A stretch of 64,000 nucleotides of DNA from Betaproteobacteria bacterium (GCA_021298815.1 JAJTHE010000021.1:62001-126000), one strand, 5' to 3'. Positions 50,520 through 59,143 are shown, numbered from the stretch's first letter. Numbers and translations: made by a program. The notes: generated from the letters alone by a model not told the origin.

Positions 50520-51344
50520 TCAGCCGCGCCAGTTGTCGGCAGCGCCGTCGCGCTCGATCTTTTCTTCCAGCAGCGGCGTCGAACGCACCACCGCGTAGCG
50601 TGCATGTGCCGCCCCCACCGTCCATCGGCCTGCCGCACCCTTGGGGATGTGCAGCAGGTCGCCGGCCTGCGCGACCTTTCGCTCGCCCGCGATGTCGGCG
50701 TCGAGTTCCCCGCTGATCACGTAGGCAAACAGCTCATGCGGCGCGGCGGCCGTTTCGTGGCGATGGCCGGGCGGTGCGTCGACCAGGCCGAACGCCAGGT
50801 GCGGGCCCTCGACCCACTGCTCGTGCAGCCCGGACGACGCGGGTGCATCGAGCGACTCGATCATCGGATAGAAGCATCGTCCCAGGCCGTCGATGATTGC
50901 GCCCGATTTCCCGGGGTCCTTCTCCCTGCCGGGCCACTGGCCTTCCTTCAGAGCCTTCGCGACCTGCACCGCCGAGGGCGCCTCGTCGGGCAGCGACTCG
51001 TCGGCCGCCGAACCGATCAGCGTCCAGGTGCGGTCCTTGATGTACAGGTACTGGGTCTCGCCGTCCTCGGTCGCCCGGAAGCTGTGGCGCGCACACGGCG
51101 GGATGTGCACGAAGGTTCCCGGGTGCACGATGCGGCGGTCGGTTCCGACCACGCAGTTGATCTTGCCGATGATCGGGAAGGTCATCAGCTCGTTCGGGTG
51201 GTAGTGGAGCTCGGAACCCGTTCCTGCCCGCTTGATGTTGATGCGGAAGTACATGTACTGGCCCTCGATCACCGGCCCCTCGCCCGACGACAGATGGGGG
51301 TTGAGGTGATGGCGTTCCATCCGGGCCAGCTGGAAGTAGGGCAA
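50520..51344 (-). CDS. bicupin protein, copy 2, inside the TctBA operon
   Basis: The 274-residue protein is a full-length homologue of the cupin at 7.3 kb: GPVIEGQYMYFRINI, GTGSELHYHPNELMTFPIIG, RRIVHPGTFVHIPPCARHSF and the terminal RYAVVRSTPLLEEKI all align. The first barrel keeps the HYHPNE metal motif, and the second has HELFAYVISGELDADIAG without the two-His pair. It stands between receptor B18 (40 bp upstream) and tctB (15 bp downstream). This placement links it to the transported compound, as substrate-specific enzyme or intracellular sensor. Confidence 0.85.
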   Translation of the reverse strand: MPYFQLARMERHHLNPHLSSGEGPVIEGQYMYFRINIKRAGTGSELHYHPNELMTFPIIGKINCVVGTDRRIVHPGTFVHIPPCARHSFRATEDGETQYLYIKDRTWTLIGSAADESLPDEAPSAVQVAKALKEGQWPGREKDPGKSGAIIDGLGRCFYPMIESLDAPASSGLHEQWVEGPHLAFGLVDAPPGHRHETAAAPHELFAYVISGELDADIAGERKVAQAGDLLHIPKGAAGRWTVGAAHARYAVVRSTPLLEEKIERDGAADNWRG

Positions 51345-51384
51345 GGCGGTCTCCTGTGTGGGCGTGCGTGCGCCGCAACGGCGG

Positions 51385-52380
51385 TCAGGCCTTCTTCGCC
51401 ATCTCGGCCATGATCTGCGCGTAGAGCTTGTCTTCGCTGTCGATGAACGCGTCCAGGCTGGCGCCGATGATCCAGTCCTCGATCAGTTCATTCTGCCGGG
51501 TGTACTGCTTCCACTCGGCGGTCGCGCGCACCCGGTCGAGCGCGTTCACGTAGAAGCGCAGTGCTTCCGGCGGAATGCCGGGCGGCGCCATCACGCCGCG
51601 GAACTGCTTCAGGACCCGGAACTTGTGGCCCAGCGAGGCGAAGGTCGGCACGTTCGGGTAGAGGTCGGACTCGTAGACGGCGGCCAGCATGCGCAGCCGG
51701 CCGGCCTTCACGTGCTGGTCGGCTTCCGACGGTTGCTCGAGCACGAAGTGGACATGGTTGCCGAGCAGCGCGGTCACTGCCTCCGCGCTCGACTTGAAGG
51801 GGGTGTAGGAGAACTCGACGCCGTTCTCGCGCGCGAGGTCCCGACCGGCGATAGACGGCGGCGTGCCGAAACCACCGCCGCCCTGCAGCACCAGGCGCGG
51901 CTTCTGCCGCGCCGCATCCAGCACGTCCTTGACCGTCTTCCAGGGCGATGCCGCGTTCACGTACATCAGCATCGGTTCGACCAGCATGATCGCCACCGGC
52001 GTGAAGCTGCGCACGGTCACGTCGGACTTGGTGAGCTGGGGTCCGACGATCAGTTGCGGCGTGAAGCCGATCAGGATGTGCGGGTTGCCGCGGTTCTGCA
52101 CGGCCACATGGCGCCGCGCGCGATCGCCGCGTCCACCCGGCAGGCTCTCGACGGCGATGCGGGCCTCGACGATCCGGTTCTTTTCCCAGGCGCCGGCGAG
52201 CTGGCGCAGGAACATGTCGATGCCCGAGCCGGGGCCGGCATGGGTGGCGAGCACGATGCGTTCGGTCGGCGTCCAGACGGCGGCCTGCGCCGCATTCGCA
52301 TGGCGCCAGGGAAGGCCGGGCGCGGCCAGCGCCAGCGGCGCAGCCACGAGCTTCCGCCGAATGGCAGACGGGTGCGGCAT
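51385..52380 (-). CDS. divergent Bug/TctC receptor B18, first gene of the TctBA operon
   Basis: The 331-residue precursor has a leader with RR ahead of the hydrophobic core (AIRRKLVAAPLALAAPGLPW, cleavage near ANA-AQ), possibly exported by Tat. The first ligand loop reads THAGPGSGIDMF, with an inserted residue in place of PGG. The second is YTPFKSSAEA. AVESLPGGRGDRARRHVAVQ replaces the VENRxGAGG segment. The C-terminus (YTRQNELIEDWIIGASLDAF) is unlike the other copies. It belongs to a distinct Bug clade. Its place at the head of the cupin-tctB-tctA-B17 operon suggests that it, or B17, is the true partner of the channel. Confidence 0.85.
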   Translation of the reverse strand: MPHPSAIRRKLVAAPLALAAPGLPWRHANAAQAAVWTPTERIVLATHAGPGSGIDMFLRQLAGAWEKNRIVEARIAVESLPGGRGDRARRHVAVQNRGNPHILIGFTPQLIVGPQLTKSDVTVRSFTPVAIMLVEPMLMYVNAASPWKTVKDVLDAARQKPRLVLQGGGGFGTPPSIAGRDLARENGVEFSYTPFKSSAEAVTALLGNHVHFVLEQPSEADQHVKAGRLRMLAAVYESDLYPNVPTFASLGHKFRVLKQFRGVMAPPGIPPEALRFYVNALDRVRATAEWKQYTRQNELIEDWIIGASLDAFIDSEDKLYAQIMAEMAKKA

Positions 52381-52715
52381 GTGTGCTCCTCCTTGCTGCG
52401 CGCTGGTTGTCCCGGTCGAGTGCCGCTTCTTCTACGCGGGCGGCTGTCGTGCCGCGAGGGCGTGCATGGCCGTTCGGAGGCCATGTCGAAAACGCCGGTG
52501 CATCCTGCGCCGGTTGCCACGTGCGCCACCAATCTATGCGTCCGATGGCGACGAGTCAACCCTGTGCGCTGGTGATGTCGCCTGCCTGCCCATGCCCGCC
52601 CGGGCGCGGTTTGCCAAGGCGGACATGGCGCGTGCGCCGCACCCGTGACATTCTCGGAAACCGGCCGGAGGTTTTCGGATCGCCGGATGGCTGAACGGGA
52701 CAGACAGGAGATGAC
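52381..52715 (+). other. 335-bp divergent intergenic region, B18 and crotonase
   Basis: No supported gene lies here. ORFs on either strand are short and lack an RBS or family motif. The region must hold the promoters for the TctBA operon (leftward) and the crotonase-OYE-B19 operon (rightward), but I find no convincing -35/-10 pair. CGGAAACC-ggccgga-GGTTTTCG at about 52655-52677 is an inverted repeat with one mismatch, 39 bases before the crotonase ATG. It is the best candidate for a control site. Confidence 0.5.
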
Positions 52716-53498
52716 ATGGACGCAGGCAGTGCAATGACCACGGAAGTGAAACGCGTGACCATCGACGATGGCGTGGCGCTGGTTACCCTCACCCGCCCGC
52801 AGGTGATGAACGCGGTCAACCTTCAGTTGCGCGCCGAGATCATCGAGTTCGCGCGCGAGCTCGATTCGGACCCCTCGGTCAGCGTCGTGGTGATCACCGG
52901 CGAAGGCGACAAGGCGTTCTGCGCCGGTGCCGACCTGAAGGAGCGGGGCACGCGCAGCGTCGCCGAGCTCTACGACGAGCGCCGCTTCTTCCGCAACCGC
53001 TGGGTGAACTCGGTGGCTTCGATGGCCAAGCCGACGATCGCTGCGATCAACGGCTACTGCCTCGGCGGCGGCTTCGAGCTGGCGTTGCAATGCGACCTGC
53101 GCATCGCGTCCGACAACGCGACCTTCGCGCTGCCTGAGGTCGGGCTGGGTTTCCTGCCCGGCGCCGGTGGCACGCAGCGGCTGCCGCGCGCGGTCGGCCT
53201 GCAGAAGGCGAAGGAACTGATCTTCACCGGCCGTCGCTTCGATGCTCGAGAGGCCGAGCGCCTCGGCCTCGTGCTGCGCGTGGTACCGCAGGCGGAACTG
53301 ATGGCAGCGGCGATGGACCTCGCGCGGTCGATCGCCCGCCAGCCGCGCATGTCGCTCATCCAGGCCAAGATCGCGCTCAACGCGTCGCAGGAGACGATGC
53401 TGTCGGGCGGGCTGCAGGCCGAGAACGAGGCGTGGCTGCCGTGCCTGCTGTCGGATGCATGGAAGGGGCAGGTGGCAAAGTTCGGAGGCAAGGGGTAG
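52716..53498 (+). CDS. enoyl-CoA hydratase/isomerase (crotonase) family protein
   Basis: The 260-residue crotonase has the oxyanion segment KAFCAGADLKERG at 66-78 and GYCLGGGFELALQCDLRIA at 113-131. The second catalytic position, E141, is in LPEVGLGFLPGAGGTQRLPR. The first acidic position, Glu in classical hydratases, is D133 in ASDNATF, so hydration may be slow or the enzyme may be an isomerase or hydrolase variant. AGGAG is five bases before the ATG. It is followed by an OYE-type reductase and receptor B19, suggesting an unsaturated CoA thioester made from the imported acid. Confidence 0.88.
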   Translation: MDAGSAMTTEVKRVTIDDGVALVTLTRPQVMNAVNLQLRAEIIEFARELDSDPSVSVVVITGEGDKAFCAGADLKERGTRSVAELYDERRFFRNRWVNSVASMAKPTIAAINGYCLGGGFELALQCDLRIASDNATFALPEVGLGFLPGAGGTQRLPRAVGLQKAKELIFTGRRFDAREAERLGLVLRVVPQAELMAAAMDLARSIARQPRMSLIQAKIALNASQETMLSGGLQAENEAWLPCLLSDAWKGQVAKFGGKG

Positions 53499-53576
53499 GA
53501 TGCTTTCTGAATAAGGCATTCAAAACAATGAGTTCCGCGCAGTGGAACCGCGCGCATCTCCGAGGAGCCGATACGC

Positions 53577-54692
53577 ATGCCTGCCAGTACCCTGTTCTCG
53601 CCGTTCAGCCTGCGCGGGTTGCAGCTTCCGAACCGCATCGTCATTTCGCCGATGGGTCAGTACTCGGCGGACGAGAGCGGCCGCGCCACCGACTGGCACC
53701 TGATGCACCTCGGGCACCTCGCGATGTCGGGCTCGGGGTTGATGTTCACAGAGGCCACTGCGGTGCAGCCGCAGGGCCGCATCAGCCGGCACGACCTGGG
53801 CATCTGGTCCGACGACCATGTCGAGCCGATGAAGCGGGTGGTCGACTTCTGTCGCACGCATGGCGGCGCGAAGCTCGGCATGCAGCTCTATCATGCGGGC
53901 CGCAAGGGTTCGGTGTCGGTGGCGTGGGAGGGACAGAAGCCGGTGTCGGAGGCCGACGGCGGCTGGAAGACATTCAGTCCGTCGGCGGTCGCGCACGGCG
54001 GTCGCGCGATGCCGGTCGCGCTCGATGAACTGGGTATTCGCGAGGCGATCGAGGCATTCGCCGCCGCAGCGCGTCGTGCGGATGCGGTCGGCTTCGATAC
54101 GCTCGAGATCCACGGCGCGCATGGCTACCTGATCCACAGCTTCCTCTCGCCGTTCGGCAACCATCGCACCGATGGCTGGGGCGGCTCGCGCGACAACCGG
54201 ATGCGTTTCGCGCTCGCGGTGTTCGATGCGATCCGCGCGGTCTGGCCCGAGCGCAAGCCGTTGGGAATGCGGCTGTCCGCGACCGACTGGGCCGAGGGCG
54301 GGTGGTCGATCGACGACAGCGTCGAACTGTCCGCGAAGCTGCGCGAGCATGGCTGCGATTTCGTCACGGCATCGAGCGGGGGCGTGACCGCCGAGCAGCG
54401 GCTCAAGGTGCATCCTGGCTACCAGGTGCCGTTCGCCGAGCGTATCCGGCGCGAGGCGGGCGTTGCAACGATCGCGGTCGGGCTGATCACCGAGGCGCGC
54501 CAGGCCGACGAGATCCTTGCCACGGGCAAGGCGGACCTGGTCGCGCTGGCTCGCGGCATGATGTTCAACCCGCGCTGGCCCTGGCACAGCGCCGTCGAAC
54601 TGGGCGAGTCGGTGTTCTATCCGAAGCAGTACGACCGGTCGCATCCGTCGATGCGTGGCGGCGACTTCCTGAAGCCGGTGCGCGACAGGTAG
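53577..54692 (+). CDS. NADH:flavin oxidoreductase, Old Yellow Enzyme family (YqjM-like)
   Basis: The 371-residue TIM-barrel flavoenzyme shows NRIVISPMGQYSADESG at 19-35, EATAVQPQGRIS, GMQLYHAGRKGS, the substrate-binding H179 and H182 in IHGAHGYLIHSFLSP, and RTDGWGGSRDNR. In YqjM a cysteine follows the Met of PMCMYS and tunes the flavin; here the position is Gly (PMGQYS). No 4Fe-4S domain is fused, so it is not a dienoyl-CoA reductase of the FadH type. It probably reduces an enone or enoate with NAD(P)H. The AGGAG site at 53561 precedes it; the gene is second of three. Confidence 0.9.
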   Translation: MPASTLFSPFSLRGLQLPNRIVISPMGQYSADESGRATDWHLMHLGHLAMSGSGLMFTEATAVQPQGRISRHDLGIWSDDHVEPMKRVVDFCRTHGGAKLGMQLYHAGRKGSVSVAWEGQKPVSEADGGWKTFSPSAVAHGGRAMPVALDELGIREAIEAFAAAARRADAVGFDTLEIHGAHGYLIHSFLSPFGNHRTDGWGGSRDNRMRFALAVFDAIRAVWPERKPLGMRLSATDWAEGGWSIDDSVELSAKLREHGCDFVTASSGGVTAEQRLKVHPGYQVPFAERIRREAGVATIAVGLITEARQADEILATGKADLVALARGMMFNPRWPWHSAVELGESVFYPKQYDRSHPSMRGGDFLKPVRDR

Positions 54693-54702
54693 CACACGAC
54701 GG

Positions 54703-54758
54703 GCAGCACGCAAGAAGCAGCACACAAGAAGCAGCACACAAGAAGCAGTACACGACAG
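54703..54758 (+). repeat. four tandem 14-bp repeats between OYE gene and B19
   Basis: GCAGCACGCAAGAA, two exact GCAGCACACAAGAA units and a decayed GCAGTACACGACAG lie head to tail at 54703-54716, 54717-54730, 54731-54744 and 54745-54758. They fill most of the 89-bp gap and end 23 bases before the B19 ATG. The copy number is likely to vary between strains by slippage, which could change spacing or mRNA structure ahead of B19. Confidence 0.8.
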
Positions 54759-54781
54759 CAAAACCTCTGGGAGGAGGCAAC

Positions 54782-55777
54782 ATGCGCAGGCGTTCGATCG
54801 CCCTTGCGGCGATGGCTGGTGTGCTGGCGGCGACCGCTGCCCCCGCGTTTCCACAGGCGGCCGGTAGCAGCGCCCGCGACTTCCCGACGCGCCCGTTGCG
54901 TCTGGTCCTCGGCTATGCACCGGGCGGTACCACCGACATCCTGTCGCGGCTGCTGGCCGTGCACCTGTCCCAATCGCTCGGCCAGCCGGTGATCGTCGAC
55001 AACCGGCCCGGCGCGAGTGCGATGATCGGCAGCCATGTGGTGGCCACGGCGGTTCCCGATGGGCATACGCTGCTGATGACCCCCAGCGGCACGCACACAT
55101 CGAACCTCAGCCTCTACCGGAAGGTTCCCTACGACACGGTGAAGGACTTCGCGCCGATCACGCTGTTCGCCTGGGTGAGCAACATGATCGTCACCCATCC
55201 GTCGACGCCGCTCAACAGCCTGCAGGACGTGATCCGCCAGGCGAAGGCATCGCCCGGCAAGCTGACCTATGCCTCGGTTGGCATCGGCTCGGTGTCGCAC
55301 CTGTCGGCCGAGATGCTGAAGAACCTCGCGGGCATCGACGTCACGCACGTTCCGTACAAGGGCGGCGGCCCTGCGCTGGCCGCGATCGCGGCCAATGAAG
55401 TGACCATCATGTTCGCGGCGCTGCCCTCGGCCAGTTCGTTCGTGCAGGCAAAGCGCATCAAGCCGCTGGTGGTGACCAGCCCGAAGCGTTCGCCGACCTT
55501 GCCCGATGTTCCGACGGTCGCCGAGGCCGGCATCGCCGGCCTCCAGGTCATGGAGTGGTACGGTGCACTGGCGCCTGCCGGCACGCCGCGCGGCGTCGTG
55601 CAGCGACTGCGCGATGAACTGGTCGCCATCATCAAGCGTCCCGAGATCACGGCGCGCTTCATCGAGCTTGGCGCGGATCCCGACTTCATGACGCCAGAGG
55701 CGTTCTCGAAGCAGATCGATGCCGATATCCGGATGTGGGCCGCCGTGGTCAAGCAGTCGGGCATACGCGCCGATTGA
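54782..55777 (+). CDS. Bug/TctC receptor B19
   Basis: The 331-residue precursor has leader MRRRSIALAAMAGVLAATAA, cleaved near AFP-QA, then a 10-residue spacer before the first strand (RDFPTRPLRLVLGYAPGGTT). GGAGG is six bases before the ATG. The second loop is HVPYKGGGPA and the mid-region KLTYASVGIGSVSHLSAEML is consensus. It is third in the crotonase-OYE-B19 unit, after the 14-bp repeat array. The ligand is probably a branched, aryl or unsaturated carboxylate that is activated and reduced by its neighbours. Confidence 0.93.
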   Translation: MRRRSIALAAMAGVLAATAAPAFPQAAGSSARDFPTRPLRLVLGYAPGGTTDILSRLLAVHLSQSLGQPVIVDNRPGASAMIGSHVVATAVPDGHTLLMTPSGTHTSNLSLYRKVPYDTVKDFAPITLFAWVSNMIVTHPSTPLNSLQDVIRQAKASPGKLTYASVGIGSVSHLSAEMLKNLAGIDVTHVPYKGGGPALAAIAANEVTIMFAALPSASSFVQAKRIKPLVVTSPKRSPTLPDVPTVAEAGIAGLQVMEWYGALAPAGTPRGVVQRLRDELVAIIKRPEITARFIELGADPDFMTPEAFSKQIDADIRMWAAVVKQSGIRAD

Positions 55778-55834
55778 GCGCGCGCACTGCCGCTTCCGCG
55801 ATGGAGGAGGCAAGTGCGCGTCCCGGCGGTGGCG

Positions 55835-56086
55835 TCACCCGTGGTGCGCGCTGCGCTGCCGCTGCGCGCGCACGCGCTTGTAGACCATCGTGTAGAGCCC
55901 GGTGAACATCAGGATCGGCCAGAGGAAGACGCTGATCGCGACCCACATGGTCCGGCCATCCATCGGACCCCGCTCGCCGTTGCTGCTGCGCGAGACGGTG
56001 CCCTCGCTGAACAGATGGCGGACCGGGTAGGTCGCCAGGCCGAACAGTGCACCAATGACGAGGAACGAGACGATCATGCTGTTCAT
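55835..56086 (-). CDS. small two-helix membrane protein (83 aa), unknown
   Basis: Starting at MNSMIVSFLVIGALFGLATY, with GGGAG seven bases upstream, the protein has two transmembrane segments (residues about 3-20 and 46-66) joined by a polar loop (SEGTVSRSSNGERGPMDGR). It ends in a basic tail (YKRVRAQRQRSAHHG). Both ends probably face the cytoplasm. I do not recognise a family. It is monocistronic, between the B19 operon and the repeat-bounded block, and has its own promoter with a palindrome at the expected start point. A regulated accessory subunit or stress protein are possible roles. Confidence 0.65.
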   Translation of the reverse strand: MNSMIVSFLVIGALFGLATYPVRHLFSEGTVSRSSNGERGPMDGRTMWVAISVFLWPILMFTGLYTMVYKRVRAQRQRSAHHG

Positions 56087-56154
56087 GGTGAGACTCCCGT
56101 GGTCGGCACGCGCAGGCGGGCGGCGTGCGAAACTGGAGTCTGACATGCCAGATG

Positions 56155-56176
56155 GACAAATGCATGTGTCATTCTA
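56155..56176 (-). promoter_or_regulatory. -10 box with 16-bp palindrome before the small membrane protein
   Basis: On the minus strand TAGAAT (56176-56171) is followed at once by GACACATGCATTTGTC (56170-56155). This is a palindrome with one mismatched pair around ATGCAT, placed over the likely transcription start. No good -35 is found, so an activator may be needed, or the palindrome is a repressor site. It lies 70-90 bases before the gene. Confidence 0.5.
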
Positions 56177-56229
56177 GTGTGACGGTCCCGCAGAAGACAC
56201 CTTCAGGCATTTTTCGATGCTGCGCTGCG

Positions 56230-56351
56230 GTCACTCCACCTTGATGTTCGCCGCCGCGACGATCTTGCGGAACTTGTCGATCTCGCTGCGGATGTGCGCG
56301 TCGAACTGTTCGGGCGACAACGGTGCCGGTTCCGCGCCGAGCGAGGCGAGC
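56230..56351. repeat. 122-bp direct repeat, left copy
   Basis: This segment matches 60233-60354 at 119 of 122 positions in the same orientation, 4003 bp apart. Similarity stops sharply at both ends. The right copy is the 3' end of intact receptor B22; this copy is the remnant B20. The two bracket the TauD-flavoprotein-B21 block. Confidence 0.95.
56231..56351 (-). pseudogene. C-terminal remnant of a Bug receptor, B20
   Basis: Forty codons remain, from LASLGAEPAPLSPEQFDAHI through FRKIVAAANIKVE to a stop at 56231-56233. The sequence equals the end of B22 in every residue. The three base differences (GCG/GCA, CCG/CCA and TTG/CTG codons) are all silent, so the fragment came from a gene that was still under selection, not from a long-dead copy. 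There is no start or RBS; it lies 15 bases after the B21 stop. It is best read as the scar of a recombination that placed the TauD-flavoprotein-B21 block here. Confidence 0.88.
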
Positions 56352-56366
56352 GGCCGGCGCACGGCA

Positions 56367-57401
56367 TCAGTCCGCCCGGATGCCCGCCTCCCTGATCACC
56401 GTCGCCCACTTGGTGATCTCTGCCTTGATGAATGCCGCGAACTGGGCGGGGGTGTTGCCGACCGGCTCGAACCCCTGTTCGAGCAGGGCCTGGCGGGTAT
56501 CGGGCAGCGCCAGTGCAGCGGCCACGTCGCGCTGGAACTTCTCGGTGATCGCAGCCGGCGTTCCGGCAGCCGCCAGCAGCCCGCTCCACTGGTTGACCTC
56601 GAAGCCGGGAATGCCGCTTTCGGCGACCGTCGGCAGTTCCGGGAACAGTGAGGATCGCCTGTCGGTGGTGACCGCAAGCGCGCGCAGCCGCCCGGCCTTC
56701 ACCTGCTGCAGCACGGAGGGCACGTTCGGGAACATCATGTGGACCTGTCCGCTCACCAGGTCCAGGATCGCCGGCGGCTGGCCCTTGTACGGCACGTGCA
56801 CGATCCGGCTCCTGCTGGCGGACTTGAACAGCTCCGCGGCCATGTGCGCCGACGCGCCGGTGCCGGAGGACGCATAGTTCAACGCATCGGGCCGCGCCCT
56901 CGCCAGCGCGATCAGCTCGCGCACGTTCTTCGCCGGAACCGTCGGATGCACCACCAGCATCAGCGGCGAAGAGGACACCAGCGTGATCGGCGCGAAGTCC
57001 CTGACCGGATCGTAGATCGGCTTGCGCGACAGGCTCGGATAGGTGGTGAAGGTCGCCGGGACGAGCACCACGGTGTATCCGTCCGGCGCCGATCGCGCGG
57101 CCGCCTCGGTGCCGACGTTGCCGCCTGCGCCCGGCCGGTTGTCGATCACGACCGTCTGCTTCCACGATTCGCCGAGCTTCTGGCCGATCAGCCGGGACAC
57201 GATGTCCGCGGCGCCGCCGGGTGTGAACGGCACGATCCAGCGGACCGGTTTCGCGGGCCACCCGGATGCCAGATCGCCGCTCGCCTGGGCCTGCACTCCG
57301 CATGTGCCGGTGCACAGCGCGAGGGCGGCAGCGCCTGCGCCTGCCCGGCGCGACAGGCTTGTCCGGCCGACCGGATGCGTCCGGCACGCAATGCCGCTCA
57401 T
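56367..57401 (-). CDS. Bug/TctC receptor B21
   Basis: The 344-residue precursor is the longest receptor in the set, because of a 39-residue leader region with a double Arg (SLSRRAGAGAAALALC) that ends at VQA-QA. The loops are PFTPGGAAD and HVPYKGQPPA. SLSRKPIYDPVRDFAPITLV is standard. Its ATG overlaps the flavoprotein stop as ATGA (57398-57401), giving TauD-flavoprotein-B21 in one transcript. Just behind it lies the B20 remnant. B4 at 12.8 kb is also adjacent to a flavoprotein of this type, but comes before it. Confidence 0.92.
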   Translation of the reverse strand: MSGIACRTHPVGRTSLSRRAGAGAAALALCTGTCGVQAQASGDLASGWPAKPVRWIVPFTPGGAADIVSRLIGQKLGESWKQTVVIDNRPGAGGNVGTEAAARSAPDGYTVVLVPATFTTYPSLSRKPIYDPVRDFAPITLVSSSPLMLVVHPTVPAKNVRELIALARARPDALNYASSGTGASAHMAAELFKSASRSRIVHVPYKGQPPAILDLVSGQVHMMFPNVPSVLQQVKAGRLRALAVTTDRRSSLFPELPTVAESGIPGFEVNQWSGLLAAAGTPAAITEKFQRDVAAALALPDTRQALLEQGFEPVGNTPAQFAAFIKAEITKWATVIREAGIRAD

Positions 57402-59134
57402 GCGGCGAGCGCGGCGGTAACCGCGCCGGGCGGGGGCTCGGCGGCGTCCAGGCCGGGCACCGGCCGCAGCGCATGCTTCACCGACCCGCCTTCGTTCCAG
57501 AGTACGAAGTTGCCGAGGAACCTCGCATCGTCGCGCTCAGGGAAGTCGAGGCGGCAGTGACCACCCCGGCTTTCCTCACGCTGCAGGGCCGCCGTCGCCA
57601 GCATCCGCGCGACCTGCACCAGGTTGCGAGTCTCCAGCGACAGCCGCAGGCAGTCGAAGCGATCGCGCGCCGTCTCGCCGCGCACGCCGACATCCGCGAA
57701 GCGGGCCTCCAGCGCATCGAGCCGGGCCAGTGCGTGCTGCAGGCGATCGGCGCGCCGCACCAGGCCGACCGATTCGACGACGAGTGCCTGGACCGCGTTG
57801 CGCCATTCCTCCGGCGAGTCGCCGCCGCTGCGTTCAGACCAGGAGGCCAGTGCCGCCACGCCGGACTGCCAGTCGCCCCGGTCGTCTGCCACCGACGGCG
57901 TCGCCTTGCATTCGAGCGCGGCTGCCATGCCGGCACGGAAGCCGAACACATAGCTGTCGATCAACGCCGCGCCACCGAGGCGGTTGGCGCCATGGATGCC
58001 CCCTGCCGCCTCGCCGCCGACGTAGAGGCCGGGCACGGTGCTGCGTCCCCATTCGTCGATACGCACGCCGCCGAGGTAGGTGTGCGGGCAACTCGTCACT
58101 TCCAGGAAGTCCCGGCTGAGGTCGACGCCGCCGTTGCGGAAGGTCTTGATGATGTCTGCCGATGCGCCGGAATTCGCATGCTCGAACACGTGGCGGATGT
58201 CGATCCGCACGGCGTTGTGTTCGGTGCCACGGCCCTCGAACAGCTCCATCGCGACAGCGCGGTTGAGCATCGAACGCGTCGATCGCTCCATGCGTTCGGG
58301 GTCGTAGCGCGCCATGAAGCGTTCGCCGTCCCGGTTGAGCAGGTAGCCGCCTTCGTTCAGGAATCCGCTCGAATGCGGGGGATAGCCGGCGAGCTTCGCC
58401 GGTGCGGCGGTGATCATCTGGTAGTCGATGAATTCCATGTCGATCAGTTCGGCGCCGGCGCGCCAGGCCATCGCATAGCCGTCGCCGGTGATCGTCGGCG
58501 GCGAATCGTTCAGGGCGTGGAGCTGGGGGGCACCGCCGGTGGTGAGCACCGTCGCGCGTGCATGCACCACCACCGGCGTGCCTTCGCGGTAGCGGAAGCC
58601 CCAGGCGCCGACCACCCGGTCCTCATGGCGCAGCAGGTCGACCAGCATCACATGGTCCATCGGCGCGACGCCTGCGCCCTTCGTCTTGCGCGACAGCGCG
58701 TTCATCAAGGGTTTGCCCATCAGGCGGCCACAGTGGACGAGCCGCGCATGCCGGTGGGGGAATGCGCCCATCTTCTGGTCATAGGTGCCGTCGGCCAGTC
58801 GTGCCAGCCCCAGGCCCCAGGCATCGAGTTCGAGGGTGCGGTCGATCGACTCGGTGCACATCAGCATCGCCAGCCGGCGGTTGTTGAGGCCGAAGCCACC
58901 GGTGATCGTGTCCTCGAAGAACAGCTCGGGATTGTCGTCCGCGCTCGAATGCCCGATCGCCACCGAGTGGCCGCCGCGCGCCATCGACGAACTGCCCGAT
59001 GCATAGGTGCCCTTGGTCAGCAGCATCGGCGTTATCCCCGACCGCAGCGCGGCTACCGCCGCCATCATGCCGGCCACCCCGCCGCCGATGATCAGCACGT
59101 CGGTCGACAGCCGCTCCACCTCATTCATGGCCAT
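57398..59134 (-). CDS. FAD-dependent oxidoreductase, fumarate reductase/SdhA-like flavoprotein (copy 2)
   Basis: The 578-residue protein carries VLIIGGGVAGMMAAVAALRS at 13-32, the substrate-side GGFGLNNRRLAMLMCTES, ATVLTTGGAPQLHALND and GLYVGGEAAGGIHGANRLGG. It ends with the ESRGGHCRLDFPERDD signature. Compared with copy 1 it has a longer capping region (ARGGHSVAIGHSSADDNPEL) typical of adenylylsulfate reductase/fumarate reductase-type enzymes. No Fe-S or cytochrome partner is near. TauD lies nine bases upstream and B21 overlaps downstream, so oxidation or desaturation after dioxygenase attack on an imported acid is plausible. Confidence 0.87.
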   Translation of the reverse strand: MAMNEVERLSTDVLIIGGGVAGMMAAVAALRSGITPMLLTKGTYASGSSSMARGGHSVAIGHSSADDNPELFFEDTITGGFGLNNRRLAMLMCTESIDRTLELDAWGLGLARLADGTYDQKMGAFPHRHARLVHCGRLMGKPLMNALSRKTKGAGVAPMDHVMLVDLLRHEDRVVGAWGFRYREGTPVVVHARATVLTTGGAPQLHALNDSPPTITGDGYAMAWRAGAELIDMEFIDYQMITAAPAKLAGYPPHSSGFLNEGGYLLNRDGERFMARYDPERMERSTRSMLNRAVAMELFEGRGTEHNAVRIDIRHVFEHANSGASADIIKTFRNGGVDLSRDFLEVTSCPHTYLGGVRIDEWGRSTVPGLYVGGEAAGGIHGANRLGGAALIDSYVFGFRAGMAAALECKATPSVADDRGDWQSGVAALASWSERSGGDSPEEWRNAVQALVVESVGLVRRADRLQHALARLDALEARFADVGVRGETARDRFDCLRLSLETRNLVQVARMLATAALQREESRGGHCRLDFPERDDARFLGNFVLWNEGGSVKHALRPVPGLDAAEPPPGAVTAALAA

Positions 59135-59143
59135 CTCGCCACC

